Below are positions 6,161 through 13,753 of a stretch of DNA of 14,929 bases, in pieces. The notes beneath the pieces were generated by a model. The model was not told where the DNA came from, made no database searches, and saw only the letters and a program-made list of their open reading frames with translations. Origin of the DNA: Candidatus Aenigmatarchaeota archaeon (GTDB lineage Archaea > Aenigmatarchaeota > Aenigmatarchaeia > QMZP01); contig QMZY01000009.1 in NCBI GenBank assembly GCA_003663415.1, forward strand, positions 1-14,929, given 5' to 3'. Position 1 is the stretch's first letter; every line of letters starts with the position of its first letter. A program made the position numbers and the translations under genes.

Positions 6161-8875
6161 TTATCTCTGATATTTCTTCATCAATTCTTCCCACATTAGT
6201 TCTTTCTGTTTCCTCAGCTTGAAATAAAAGCAAAGCACAACTACAAGAATAACAGAACCTATTAAGCTTATTATCAGATAAGACCAGTCAAAACAAGGGT
6301 TTGGACAGGAACCCCCGCAGTCTATTCCTTCTTCATCCCCGTCATGTATCCCGTTGCTGCAGGTGTTGCAATTTTCATCGGTTTCCCCGTCGCAATCATC
6401 ATCTTTTCCGTTTCCGCATATTTCCTTTCCGGGAAATACCGCGCCGCTGCATTCAGACCATTTGCCTTTTGTGCATATTGAAACGCCTCTTTTGCACACG
6501 CCAAGGGTTGAAGAGGGTCCGCACTCTCTTTCCTGCCCGTCAATGCAGCAGTTTGCATTGTCATCTATCTCTCCGTTGCAATCATCGTCTATTCCGTTGC
6601 ATTCTTCTTGTTTCGGTTTATTCCCGTTATAGCACTGGCAGTTCGTTTCTTCTATTCCATGCCTTCCCTTGATGTTGTCAATTATTCCGTCGCAGTTGTC
6701 GTCTTTTCCATTGCAAACTTCTGTTGCTCCGGGATGAACATTCGGGTCGCTGTCGTCGCAGTCCAACAAACCGCACCAATCACCTCCTTTTGCATAACCG
6801 TCATTATCCTTGTCTGTGCATTTGCAGTCTTCCGGGCACGTGTTTACAGTTTCATTTCCGCTGCATACACCATCACCGCAGTAAAGTTCCTGTTTCAAAC
6901 CAAAAGCAGAAAAACCTGTGCTGTGGATTAAGAAACGGTTTTCTATTTTATTATGCTGTGCCGGGATTTTTTTCCAGGAACCAGAACAAACTCTGTTTGC
7001 AATGTCCCATTCTTCGCATTTATAGATACCGATATGGTCTTCGCTTTTGAAATCTGTTTCATTGTATGTTATTAAAATAACTGCTGAAGAAAATGTATAA
7101 TTGCTTTCAATCGCGTAAATTGTGGTAAACTGTTCAGAAGATGTCTGATCAAACATCACTTGCTTGTTAATGTTTTCTGAAATATTCACATCTTTTAATC
7201 TAACAGAAAGATTGCTGCCGAATACATTGAAAACAAGGTCGTAAAATGTGTTTAAAAGTTTTATGGAATAAAACTTTCCCAGATAAGAAAAATACTTTCC
7301 CTTTTTTTGACCGTTCTCGTAAATCTCCAAAATACATTCTATTCCCTCAGGGTTCTGAGGACCGTAAACCGTTGCGTTAAAAATAACTTTTTCAACAGCG
7401 CTAAAGTATTCGTAAATTGTTTTGTAATTTCCTTTGCTGTCATTTGCAGATATTGTTATGTTGTATTGACCTTCAATATCTGCTTTGTATTCTATGGAAA
7501 AATTATCAGAGAAAATGTAAACATTCTGCGTGGAATCGGGTTTTTTTATTTCAAGAAGGATCGTGTCTATGCCGTTTTCATCTGAAACATTTGCTGTTAT
7601 TGTTATGTTTTTTCCTATTTCCACGGGGTTTGGATATAAAGAACAGTTTATTTCAGGTTCTGTCAGGTCAATGTTTAGTGTGACTGTTCTTTCTTCTGTT
7701 CTGTTTGAGTTTCCGGATGTGTCGTTTGCATACACCCTGAACTTGTATTCGGTTTTTGTAAGCGGGCCGAATGTGATACAGCAATAATGTTTTGATTCGT
7801 TTAATTCCATTGTTATATTTGACCATTCTCCGTCATACCACTCAAGAACACATGCATCAAGAGCTTCATTTGCAGATACGTTTATAGTTATGGAATTTTT
7901 TGTTAGTTCTGTTCCGTTTTCCGGGGTTGGTGAAACAAAAACAAGGTCCGGCGGCGTAATATCCTGTGAATGTTCAATGCCAACAACCCTTTCTTCTGAG
8001 GCGTTGAGATTTCCGTTTGAATCATTGGCATATACAAAAAAACGATAAGTATAATTACTCAGGCGTGTCATGTTTTTCCAGCAAAAGCTGCTGTTTTTAT
8101 TCATGGTTATATTTGACCATTCTCCGTTATACCAGCTCAATATGCAGGAATCAGGCGTTTCAGAAACAGAAACGTTGACCAAAATATAATTTGCAGTTAA
8201 GTTTGTTCCGTTTTCCGGGGTCGGTGAAACAAAAACAAGGTCCGGCGGTTTTTTGTCACGGGTTAGAGGATAAAAATCTGTGTTGTGCGCATTTAATGTG
8301 TAAGGCGCGTCGCATATTCCGTTTCCGTCTGAATCTGTGCAAATATCCGAATAATTTCCTTCAGGACCTGTCCAGTAGTTTCCAGCAACACAGGAACCGC
8401 CCAAAATGTTTGAAGAAGAACAGTTAAGCTCTATGTTCCAATAATTGGGAGAAACAGATTCAAAATAAACATTGTTTGTGTTGTTAAAAACATTATTATA
8501 AATCAGGTTGGGGGGAGGCGAACCAGTTAGATTAAAATATACAGCGTATCCGAAGTCTTTTGTTATGCAGTTTTTTATTGTGTTGTTGCCTGAGGAACCG
8601 TTAAGAAGCATTCCGTAGGTGTTTTGAAGATTGAAACCGTCTATTGTATTGCCTTGACAGTCAAAAGTTAGGTTTTGTTTTTCCTGAATAACTATGCAGG
8701 TTTCTGGATAATTATATATTGATGTGTTGAGAACAACCGTATCGCCTGAGTTAGCAGAAAGGATTTTTGATGTGCAGTCAGAGCAGGAATTGCACTGGTA
8801 GACTGCCGCCTTTGCCCCGGCAACCCCTGAAAAAACCAGTAAAAACAGAAACACAAGTAATTTTTTTGAATTCAT
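6161..8875 (-). CDS. Secreted, C-terminally anchored NosD-like beta-helix / Ig / MopE-motif surface protein
   Basis: 904 aa. A signal peptide covers residues 1-22 (hydrophobic LLVFLFLLVF, cleavage near AKA). Residues about 27-205 form a right-handed beta-helix of NosD/CASH type, ending in the hallmark GNYWTG...DSDGNGICDAPY (165-192) and DFYPL. Two near-identical Ig-like repeats follow (about 210-307 and 308-405), then two more beta domains (about 407-486 and 497-566). A module with CEEW...CSGSW and CGDGVC...CPEDC (583-684) matches the ATPase ectodomain at 3-2483. Next come three MopE-like CNGxDDxCDGxID motifs (720-733, 759-771, 820-833), a Cys-rich DGDEEGIDCGGSC motif (844-856), a membrane helix (865-885) and a basic cytoplasmic tail. 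Known NosD and MopE relatives bind copper or other metals; here that is only a possibility. N-x-S/T sequons are very frequent. The stop codon abuts the tRNA end. Confidence 0.88.
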   Translation of the reverse strand: MNSKKLLVFLFLLVFSGVAGAKAAVYQCNSCSDCTSKILSANSGDTVVLNTSIYNYPETCIVIQEKQNLTFDCQGNTIDGFNLQNTYGMLLNGSSGNNTIKNCITKDFGYAVYFNLTGSPPPNLIYNNVFNNTNNVYFESVSPNYWNIELNCSSSNILGGSCVAGNYWTGPEGNYSDICTDSDGNGICDAPYTLNAHNTDFYPLTRDKKPPDLVFVSPTPENGTNLTANYILVNVSVSETPDSCILSWYNGEWSNITMNKNSSFCWKNMTRLSNYTYRFFVYANDSNGNLNASEERVVGIEHSQDITPPDLVFVSPTPENGTELTKNSITINVSANEALDACVLEWYDGEWSNITMELNESKHYCCITFGPLTKTEYKFRVYANDTSGNSNRTEERTVTLNIDLTEPEINCSLYPNPVEIGKNITITANVSDENGIDTILLEIKKPDSTQNVYIFSDNFSIEYKADIEGQYNITISANDSKGNYKTIYEYFSAVEKVIFNATVYGPQNPEGIECILEIYENGQKKGKYFSYLGKFYSIKLLNTFYDLVFNVFGSNLSVRLKDVNISENINKQVMFDQTSSEQFTTIYAIESNYTFSSAVILITYNETDFKSEDHIGIYKCEEWDIANRVCSGSWKKIPAQHNKIENRFLIHSTGFSAFGLKQELYCGDGVCSGNETVNTCPEDCKCTDKDNDGYAKGGDWCGLLDCDDSDPNVHPGATEVCNGKDDNCDGIIDNIKGRHGIEETNCQCYNGNKPKQEECNGIDDDCNGEIDDNANCCIDGQERECGPSSTLGVCKRGVSICTKGKWSECSGAVFPGKEICGNGKDDDCDGETDENCNTCSNGIHDGDEEGIDCGGSCPNPCFDWSYLIISLIGSVILVVVLCFYFKLRKQKELMWEELMKKYQR
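7911..7954 (-). repeat. Copy 2 (in coding order) of a 44-bp near-identical repeat within the Ig tandem
   Basis: It matches 8205-8248 at 43 of 44 positions and lies 294 bp away, an exact multiple of three (98 codons). It encodes the PDLVFVSPTPENGT start of the second Ig-like domain of the 6161-8875 protein. Weaker identity continues into the flanking domain sequence (about 7820-7850 against about 8115-8145). Confidence 0.9.
8205..8248 (-). repeat. Copy 1 (in coding order) of the 44-bp Ig-domain repeat
   Basis: Partner of the repeat at 7911-7954, with one mismatch. It encodes the start of the first Ig-like domain. The high nucleotide identity suggests recent internal duplication or ongoing gene conversion between the two domains. 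Confidence 0.9.
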
Positions 8876-8912
8876 ATTAAATTATTCGTTGAGGCTATTA
8901 AAATGGGTTTCC

Positions 8913-8924
8913 AAATATATTTAT
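8913..8924. promoter_or_regulatory. TATA element in the divergent spacer 8876-8948
   Basis: AAATATATTTAT is centred at about 8918, 31 nt upstream of the plus-strand ATG at 8949. With archaeal spacing the transcript would start about 5 nt before the ATG, effectively leaderless, and no ribosome-binding site is visible there. On the minus strand it lies 43 nt from the start at 8875 and could also serve that gene with a leader of about 17 nt. Confidence 0.55.
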
Positions 8925-8948
8925 GCCAGCTTTTACAAGATTTAAAAG

Positions 8949-11762
8949 ATGGGATATAAAAAAGCTTTTATCTTTTCTCTGGACGCTTTAATTGTAACAG
9001 GAATATTAATTATGTTAGCTGTTTTTTTGACCGGCTTTTCCTTTACGCATTCGTCGCCGGAACTGAAATATCAGAGGCTTTATTACGCGGCCAAAGACAT
9101 AACAAACATTCTAAACAAAATAAAAATAAGCTCTCTCCAAGATTACGGAAGCATTCAGAGTTTGATCAGTGAGGGTTTTTTAACTGAAGATGACCTTAAC
9201 AAGAGCTTAATGGATGTAATAGGGACATTATGGAGCAACGGCAGCATAGAAGAGGCAAGAAACGTGACAAAAGAGATACTGGATGACCTGCTTAACTCAA
9301 CCCCGTACAGTTACGGAATATGGATGGAAAACGAATTGGTATATGAGAGAAACCTTTCGTTGCCACACTATATTTCCAAGCTCTCAACCATTGTTTCAGG
9401 ATATACAACAGGAAAACCTGCTTCTGGTTTTGCTGTAAGAGCATATCTGACAAGAGCCAACAAGGTTTTTTCCAAACACGTGTATTTCGGCGGTTATGTT
9501 GGCGAGGGAAACATTTCAAAGAGGTTTGTTTTGCCCGAATATGATAATATTGTTGAAGCTTGTATGGAAATGAGCACAGGAAGCAATTTCACGCTTTACA
9601 TAAACGGAAATTTTTCCGGGGTTTACAACAAAACAGTGGCAGGAAACATGTCAGCAGATAAATTTACAATACCCGAATCTTTTTATCAGTGGTTTGTTCC
9701 CGGAAATAACACAATCCTTTTTGTTTTCTCTGATCCGCAGAACAATTATATTGGCGGCGGTTATGTGAAAATCAGATACAATACCTCAAACCTTACAGAA
9801 GGAAGCAGATATGGTGAGAATGTCACTGACAAATATAATTTTCCCGGAATTAACGGCGTGATTAACCTTTATTCTTCCTTATATGTACCGGGAAAACTAA
9901 TTAACATGTCTGTTCTTCTTCACTATAACAGCAGTTACACTGTGTTTCTTTCCATAGGGAACATAACGGTTTATGAAGACAATTCAACAGGAGAAACTTA
10001 TGTAGAAATAAACAACAGCGAGCTTTCTTCATTGCTGGATTACGGGACGATTGAAAAGAAAACAACGCCCTTAAGAATGGGGCTAAGAAACGCAACCTAC
10101 ATGACAACAGGAGGCGAAGGAAAAGGAGATGTGATTCTGGATACTGATGTGTCAGGGAGTATGAACGATTGTATGGACAGTTATGCTGATTATTATACAG
10201 GTCAGTTAATATGCCGGTACAATTGTCTTTTTGGGGGTCCGAAGTCTTGTCCCGTCAATGATCCTTCAGAATGCACTGATAATGTTTGTGGTGGTTTTTG
10301 CTGGTGGCCTTACGGACACTGTTCTGTAACCAAACTGGACTTTGCAAAAGAAGCAGACAAAGCCTTTGTTGATACTGTGCTGAATGTTTCCGGAAACAGG
10401 GTTGGATTAGTTTCATACTCAAGCAATGTGGTAAGCACAGAAGACCTGACAAACGATACGCAAGCACTTTACAATGAAATTGACAGCTACTACGCTTCAG
10501 GTTCTACCTGCATATGTTGCGGTATTTTAAGGTCTACAAACATGATAAACGCGCAAAGCAATGAAACAAGAAGAAGAGCTATGGTTGTTATGACAGACGG
10601 GGAAGCCAACGTAAGATGCGACAACGCTGACCATGATATGGATGGAGACAGTGATGTAGACGCCAAAGACGATACCATAAAAGCGGCGTGCGATGCATGG
10701 AATCTTTACAATATAACGGTCTATACAGTAGGTTTTGGCGAACCGGGTGATGTTGATGAAAACACCCTTCAGTTAACAGCTCAATGTGGTAACGGTTCTT
10801 ATTATTTTGTGAATGCGTCAGAACTTGCAGAAACATTTGAGGAAATAGCGAATGAGTTTGTAAATGCAAGCTATGTCGCGCAGACTGTGGTTATACAAGG
10901 AAACGTAAGCGGCATTAACAGATTGTTTGATGATTCTTACATTTCATACACATATACTTCTGAGATTGAGCCGCCAGCCTACGGCGAGGTTACGCTTGTT
11001 TTGGAATCCGTTCCTTTTGGAAACCAGAGCGGAGAGGAATTAATTACAGATAACGAAACTGGAACAAAAGAGGGCTGGTTTTACGTGCCTAATGGAAGCG
11101 AGATAATTGATACACAAGTCACATCATATTCTTCCAGTTTCTGGACAGACAGGCTTTATGTGAAAAATTCAAGTTCTGAGAACTTTACAAGGATATACTG
11201 GTTGGGAGATTATTCTCAACAAAACTATACACGCCTTGGCGACCCGTTTATAATAAACATACCTGTAACTTATATTTCACAAGGCAACAATTCTGTAAAA
11301 ATAGGCACAGGCCTTGTTCCTGAAAACGGGACAGGCGGCTCTCCTGATGACAGGGTAGTTTATACCATAAGAATTTCGGGAATAACCCTTGAGGGATACA
11401 GCAAAGTTTTCCCAAAAGCAAAAGGCTCCAGTGTAACGGTGTATTATGATATTGACGGGGACGATATATACGATGATTTTTCTGCAATATCTTACGGCCC
11501 TGAACCCGATGATCTTTTTGACCCTGATAACGATTCGGTAGACGATGCTTTTATGAGATTGATGAATGATTTGAATTTTGTATATGATAAAAACCCTGAT
11601 AGTTACGGAAACGGAACTTTAGAAAACCCGTATGACGGGATAAACTCTACAAATCCCATAGACCTTCAGATAACATCTGAAATAGAATTTGATACATTAA
11701 CTGTTGCTGATGTTCCATCCATGTGGGGTCCTTCCAGACTGGAAACAAGGGTGTGGATATGA
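8949..11762 (+). CDS. Pilin-like N-terminally anchored von Willebrand factor A surface protein
   Basis: 937 aa. The N-terminus KKAFIFSLDALIVTGILI is a basic patch plus a hydrophobic helix (about 6-30), as in archaeal pilin-like surface proteins; no prepilin cleavage site is certain. Residues 200-280 form an NG...PGNN beta-sandwich like the repeats in the 4854-5978 protein. The VWA domain (about 393-640) has a complete-looking MIDAS: D400-S402-S404, T520 and T549-D550. An insertion between the first MIDAS motif and the next helix carries eight cysteines (408-458). Further cysteines and an acidic loop DHDMDGDSDVD (561-571) lie within the domain. After more beta domains, two acidic Ca-type loops (834-843 and 858-866) precede the end; there is no C-terminal anchor. 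About 38 N-x-S/T sequons suggest heavy N-glycosylation. Its stop overlaps the next start by 4 bp. Metal-dependent adhesion or assembly of a surface structure is inferred. Confidence 0.87.
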   Translation: MGYKKAFIFSLDALIVTGILIMLAVFLTGFSFTHSSPELKYQRLYYAAKDITNILNKIKISSLQDYGSIQSLISEGFLTEDDLNKSLMDVIGTLWSNGSIEEARNVTKEILDDLLNSTPYSYGIWMENELVYERNLSLPHYISKLSTIVSGYTTGKPASGFAVRAYLTRANKVFSKHVYFGGYVGEGNISKRFVLPEYDNIVEACMEMSTGSNFTLYINGNFSGVYNKTVAGNMSADKFTIPESFYQWFVPGNNTILFVFSDPQNNYIGGGYVKIRYNTSNLTEGSRYGENVTDKYNFPGINGVINLYSSLYVPGKLINMSVLLHYNSSYTVFLSIGNITVYEDNSTGETYVEINNSELSSLLDYGTIEKKTTPLRMGLRNATYMTTGGEGKGDVILDTDVSGSMNDCMDSYADYYTGQLICRYNCLFGGPKSCPVNDPSECTDNVCGGFCWWPYGHCSVTKLDFAKEADKAFVDTVLNVSGNRVGLVSYSSNVVSTEDLTNDTQALYNEIDSYYASGSTCICCGILRSTNMINAQSNETRRRAMVVMTDGEANVRCDNADHDMDGDSDVDAKDDTIKAACDAWNLYNITVYTVGFGEPGDVDENTLQLTAQCGNGSYYFVNASELAETFEEIANEFVNASYVAQTVVIQGNVSGINRLFDDSYISYTYTSEIEPPAYGEVTLVLESVPFGNQSGEELITDNETGTKEGWFYVPNGSEIIDTQVTSYSSSFWTDRLYVKNSSSENFTRIYWLGDYSQQNYTRLGDPFIINIPVTYISQGNNSVKIGTGLVPENGTGGSPDDRVVYTIRISGITLEGYSKVFPKAKGSSVTVYYDIDGDDIYDDFSAISYGPEPDDLFDPDNDSVDDAFMRLMNDLNFVYDKNPDSYGNGTLENPYDGINSTNPIDLQITSEIEFDTLTVADVPSMWGPSRLETRVWI
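11747..11753 (+). promoter_or_regulatory. Ribosome-binding site deciding the start at 11759
   Basis: AAGGGTG contains GGTG, complementary to the archaeal 16S 3' end, and lies 5 nt before ATG 11759. This start overlaps the upstream stop as ATGA. It also removes a 12-residue N-terminal extension that would begin at 11723 and would run inside the preceding gene. Confidence 0.6.
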
Positions 11763-12943
11763 AAAAAGCCCAACTGTATTCATTGATTGCAATTTTAATA
11801 GTACTACCAGTCAGTCTTTTTATCGGGTTTTTTCTGAACATTCAGACAAATAAGTCCGGTTTTGTGATGGAAAGGATTATTGCAGACCAGGAACATCAGA
11901 TAGCAAAAAACATAGAGGAAGATTTTGGACGCGCGCTCAAAATAGCGGGAAGGAGGGCATTGCTTACGGCAATAAACAGGATAATAATGAAAGGCGAATA
12001 TCTGGATAATTCGAGCCTCAGGCTTTCAGAACTTATGCTTAACGGTTCCTTAAATGGAACGCCCGAAGCTCTTATGCAAAACAATACCATAAAGGATTGG
12101 AAAGAAAAACTCCTTCAGGTAGATACTGGTTTTGTAACAGACGTAAATTATTCTGAGCTGAAGATAACAAATTATGACGGGTTTAACATAGACTTTTCAG
12201 CTGTATTAACAATAAATGTTTCTCATCCCCTTAATCTTTCCAGAATAGACAAAACATTCAGAAAACATGTTTTGGTGTCTTTATCAGGTCTGGAAGACCC
12301 TGTTTTTCCTTTAAGCACAACAGGCTATGTAAAAAGAGTTGTGAGAAGATATGAATATCCCTTTTATGCAAGGAAAATAGTAAGCGGTGTAAGTTCCGGG
12401 AACTGCTCGGGAGAGGTTACATTTAATTCAAGTTCTCCTGATTCAGAGAAGATTCTTGTTGTTCATGATGCTTCCGGTATTTCTGGTTTTGCAGGCATTG
12501 TTTCAGAATCTTTGAATCAGCCTGCTGTTTCCTGTTATATAATTGGAGCAGCGAATGCTGTTGATTTAATAAACCAAACCATCCAAGAGTCTGGTTACAA
12601 TGTCATACACCTTGACAACCTGACTGATTCGGTGTGGTCAATACCGTTAATAGACGGCATAAAGAATTCTAAGTATTACGCTTCTGAGGGTCCTAACTTC
12701 CTGCAAAGGCTTGAGGGCAACCTGTCGGTTTCGCCTGATAATAAAGGCATGGAGAGTTTTGTTCTTTTGGAACCCGGCCTTCCTGTGAAAGACAACCAAA
12801 CAAGAACAGATTATCTTTATTTTGACAATTCAACACATGCCGGCTGTTATAAAGCAAGGTGGGTTCTTGAAGACTGGATAAGGATGAGTGCAGAAGAGAT
12901 TTCCAGATACAACCTTACACAACTTAGTTATTACGCATGCTGA
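11759..12943 (+). CDS. Pilin-like N-terminally anchored surface protein, co-translated with the VWA protein
   Basis: 394 aa from ATG 11759, chosen because it forms an ATGA overlap with the upstream stop and puts the basic MKKAQ start directly before the membrane helix (about residues 6-27). The helix continues into a long amphipathic helix (about 33-78), the arrangement of type IV pilin-like proteins. The rest is mixed alpha/beta with several sequons and no recognised enzyme motif. A segment starting ILVVHDASGISGFAG (about residues 230-244) looks like a Rossmann-type strand-loop-helix, but no cofactor motif is clear. The protein ends in Cys. Its stop is directly adjacent to the stop of the convergent lipid gene. 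Coupling to the VWA gene suggests the two form one complex. Family not recognised. Confidence 0.83.
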   Translation: MKKAQLYSLIAILIVLPVSLFIGFFLNIQTNKSGFVMERIIADQEHQIAKNIEEDFGRALKIAGRRALLTAINRIIMKGEYLDNSSLRLSELMLNGSLNGTPEALMQNNTIKDWKEKLLQVDTGFVTDVNYSELKITNYDGFNIDFSAVLTINVSHPLNLSRIDKTFRKHVLVSLSGLEDPVFPLSTTGYVKRVVRRYEYPFYARKIVSGVSSGNCSGEVTFNSSSPDSEKILVVHDASGISGFAGIVSESLNQPAVSCYIIGAANAVDLINQTIQESGYNVIHLDNLTDSVWSIPLIDGIKNSKYYASEGPNFLQRLEGNLSVSPDNKGMESFVLLEPGLPVKDNQTRTDYLYFDNSTHAGCYKARWVLEDWIRMSAEEISRYNLTQLSYYAC

Positions 12944-13723
12944 TTATTTCTTTCTGTGCACAGCTTTTATTATGCTTTTTACTTTGCTTAGATTATCATC
13001 TATTATGTTTCCTGTGACAATGATATCAGCGCCTGCTTTTATTTTTTCCTTTGCTGTTTTCTCGTCTCTTACGCCGCCACCAACAATTACCATCATTCCG
13101 TTGTTAACAGCGTTTTTAACAGCTGATATCATAGCATCAGGAACAGGCAACTTGGCTCCAGAACCAGCTTCAAGATAAAGAAATTTCATTCCAAAATACT
13201 TTGCTGCCAAAGCATATGCCACGGCAAATTCTGGTTTTTGCCTTGGCAAAGGCTTCACATCACCAGTCCATGTAACACTTGTAGTTGAACCTGACTCCAC
13301 AATCAGATAACCAGTAGGCAACGGCTCAAGTTTGTAGTTTTTCACAAGAACAGAACCTTTCATCTGCTCATCTATAAGATATTGCACTGATCTGGAATTC
13401 AAAAGCGACATAAACAAAACAGCGTCTGCGTAAGGAGAAAGGCCCGAATGAGAGCAAGGAAAGAGAATAACAGGCAGATCTACTGACTCTTTTAGGGTTT
13501 GTATAACATCGTTGAGGTATATCAAATGCCCCGACTGGGAACCGCCAACAAGAATAGCATCTGTTCCGTATGAACAGACTGTTTCTGCTGTTTTTTTCAA
13601 TTTTTTCGGGTCTTTTTCAGGATCTATAAGGGTAAAATGCAAAGGCGACGATTTTCTTTTCCTTTTCAAATAATTCATTACATGCTGTTTTTTCTTTCTT
13701 TTCAGATACCTTAAAATATCCAT
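12944..13723 (-). CDS. Geranylgeranylglyceryl phosphate synthase (group II)
   Basis: 259 aa TIM-barrel prenyltransferase joining geranylgeranyl diphosphate to sn-glycerol 1-phosphate, the first ether bond of archaeal lipids; Mg-dependent. Motifs: LHFTLIDPEKD (28-38), VGGS (59-62), PTGYLIVE (136-143), YLEAGSGA (183-190), VGGGVRD (214-220) and VTGN (236-239). These form the diphosphate- and phosphate-binding loops, and the PTGYLIVE/YLEAGSGA form fits the larger archaeal group rather than bacterial PcrB. It lies 30 nt downstream of egsA, whose product is its substrate, so the two form an operon. The start is uncertain: Met16 (13678) would give the usual N-terminus, while the first Met adds an unusually basic YLKRKKK stretch. 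Neither start has a clear ribosome site. Confidence 0.96.
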   Translation of the reverse strand: MDILRYLKRKKKQHVMNYLKRKRKSSPLHFTLIDPEKDPKKLKKTAETVCSYGTDAILVGGSQSGHLIYLNDVIQTLKESVDLPVILFPCSHSGLSPYADAVLFMSLLNSRSVQYLIDEQMKGSVLVKNYKLEPLPTGYLIVESGSTTSVTWTGDVKPLPRQKPEFAVAYALAAKYFGMKFLYLEAGSGAKLPVPDAMISAVKNAVNNGMMVIVGGGVRDEKTAKEKIKAGADIIVTGNIIDDNLSKVKSIIKAVHRKK

Positions 13724-13753
13724 ATTTTCATTTTCTGTTTTATACTTATATTT

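Larger units (their letters stand above)
6011..6161 (+). tRNA. tRNA-Arg (anticodon UCG) with two BHB introns
   Basis: The acceptor stem GGGCCCG (6011-6017) pairs perfectly with CGGGCCC (6154-6160); T6161 is the discriminator and no CCA is encoded. The D-arm is 6020-6035, with GG at 6027-6028 and A20 at 6029. The anticodon stem CCTGG (6037-6041) pairs with CCAGG (6097-6101). With the intron 6048-6095 removed, the loop is C-T-TCG-G-A, giving anticodon TCG with U33 and G37. The T-stem GAGGG (6106-6110) pairs with CCCTC (6149-6153). Removing 6117-6147 restores the canonical T-loop TTCAAAT. The mature tRNA is about 72 nt. A20 and C35 are known arginine identity elements, supporting the assignment. 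The U73 discriminator is unusual for an archaeal tRNA-Arg. The last base is shared with the stop codon of the convergent gene. Confidence 0.93.

Noticed and set aside
6301..6672. Open frames on the plus strand opposite the Cys-rich end of the 6161-8875 gene
   Set aside because: They are antisense to a well-supported coding region, have no start signals, and their Cys/Arg/Phe-rich composition is that of a reverse-strand shadow.
7911..8248. Short repeats as CRISPR or mobile-element ends
   Set aside because: There are only two copies, they are in frame within Ig domains, and no spacer array, inverted repeats or transposase is present.
11723..11758. ATG 11723 as start of the second pilin-like protein
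   Set aside because: It adds 12 residues that do not fit the basic-then-hydrophobic N-terminus, and ATG 11759 has an ATGA overlap and a better-placed ribosome site.
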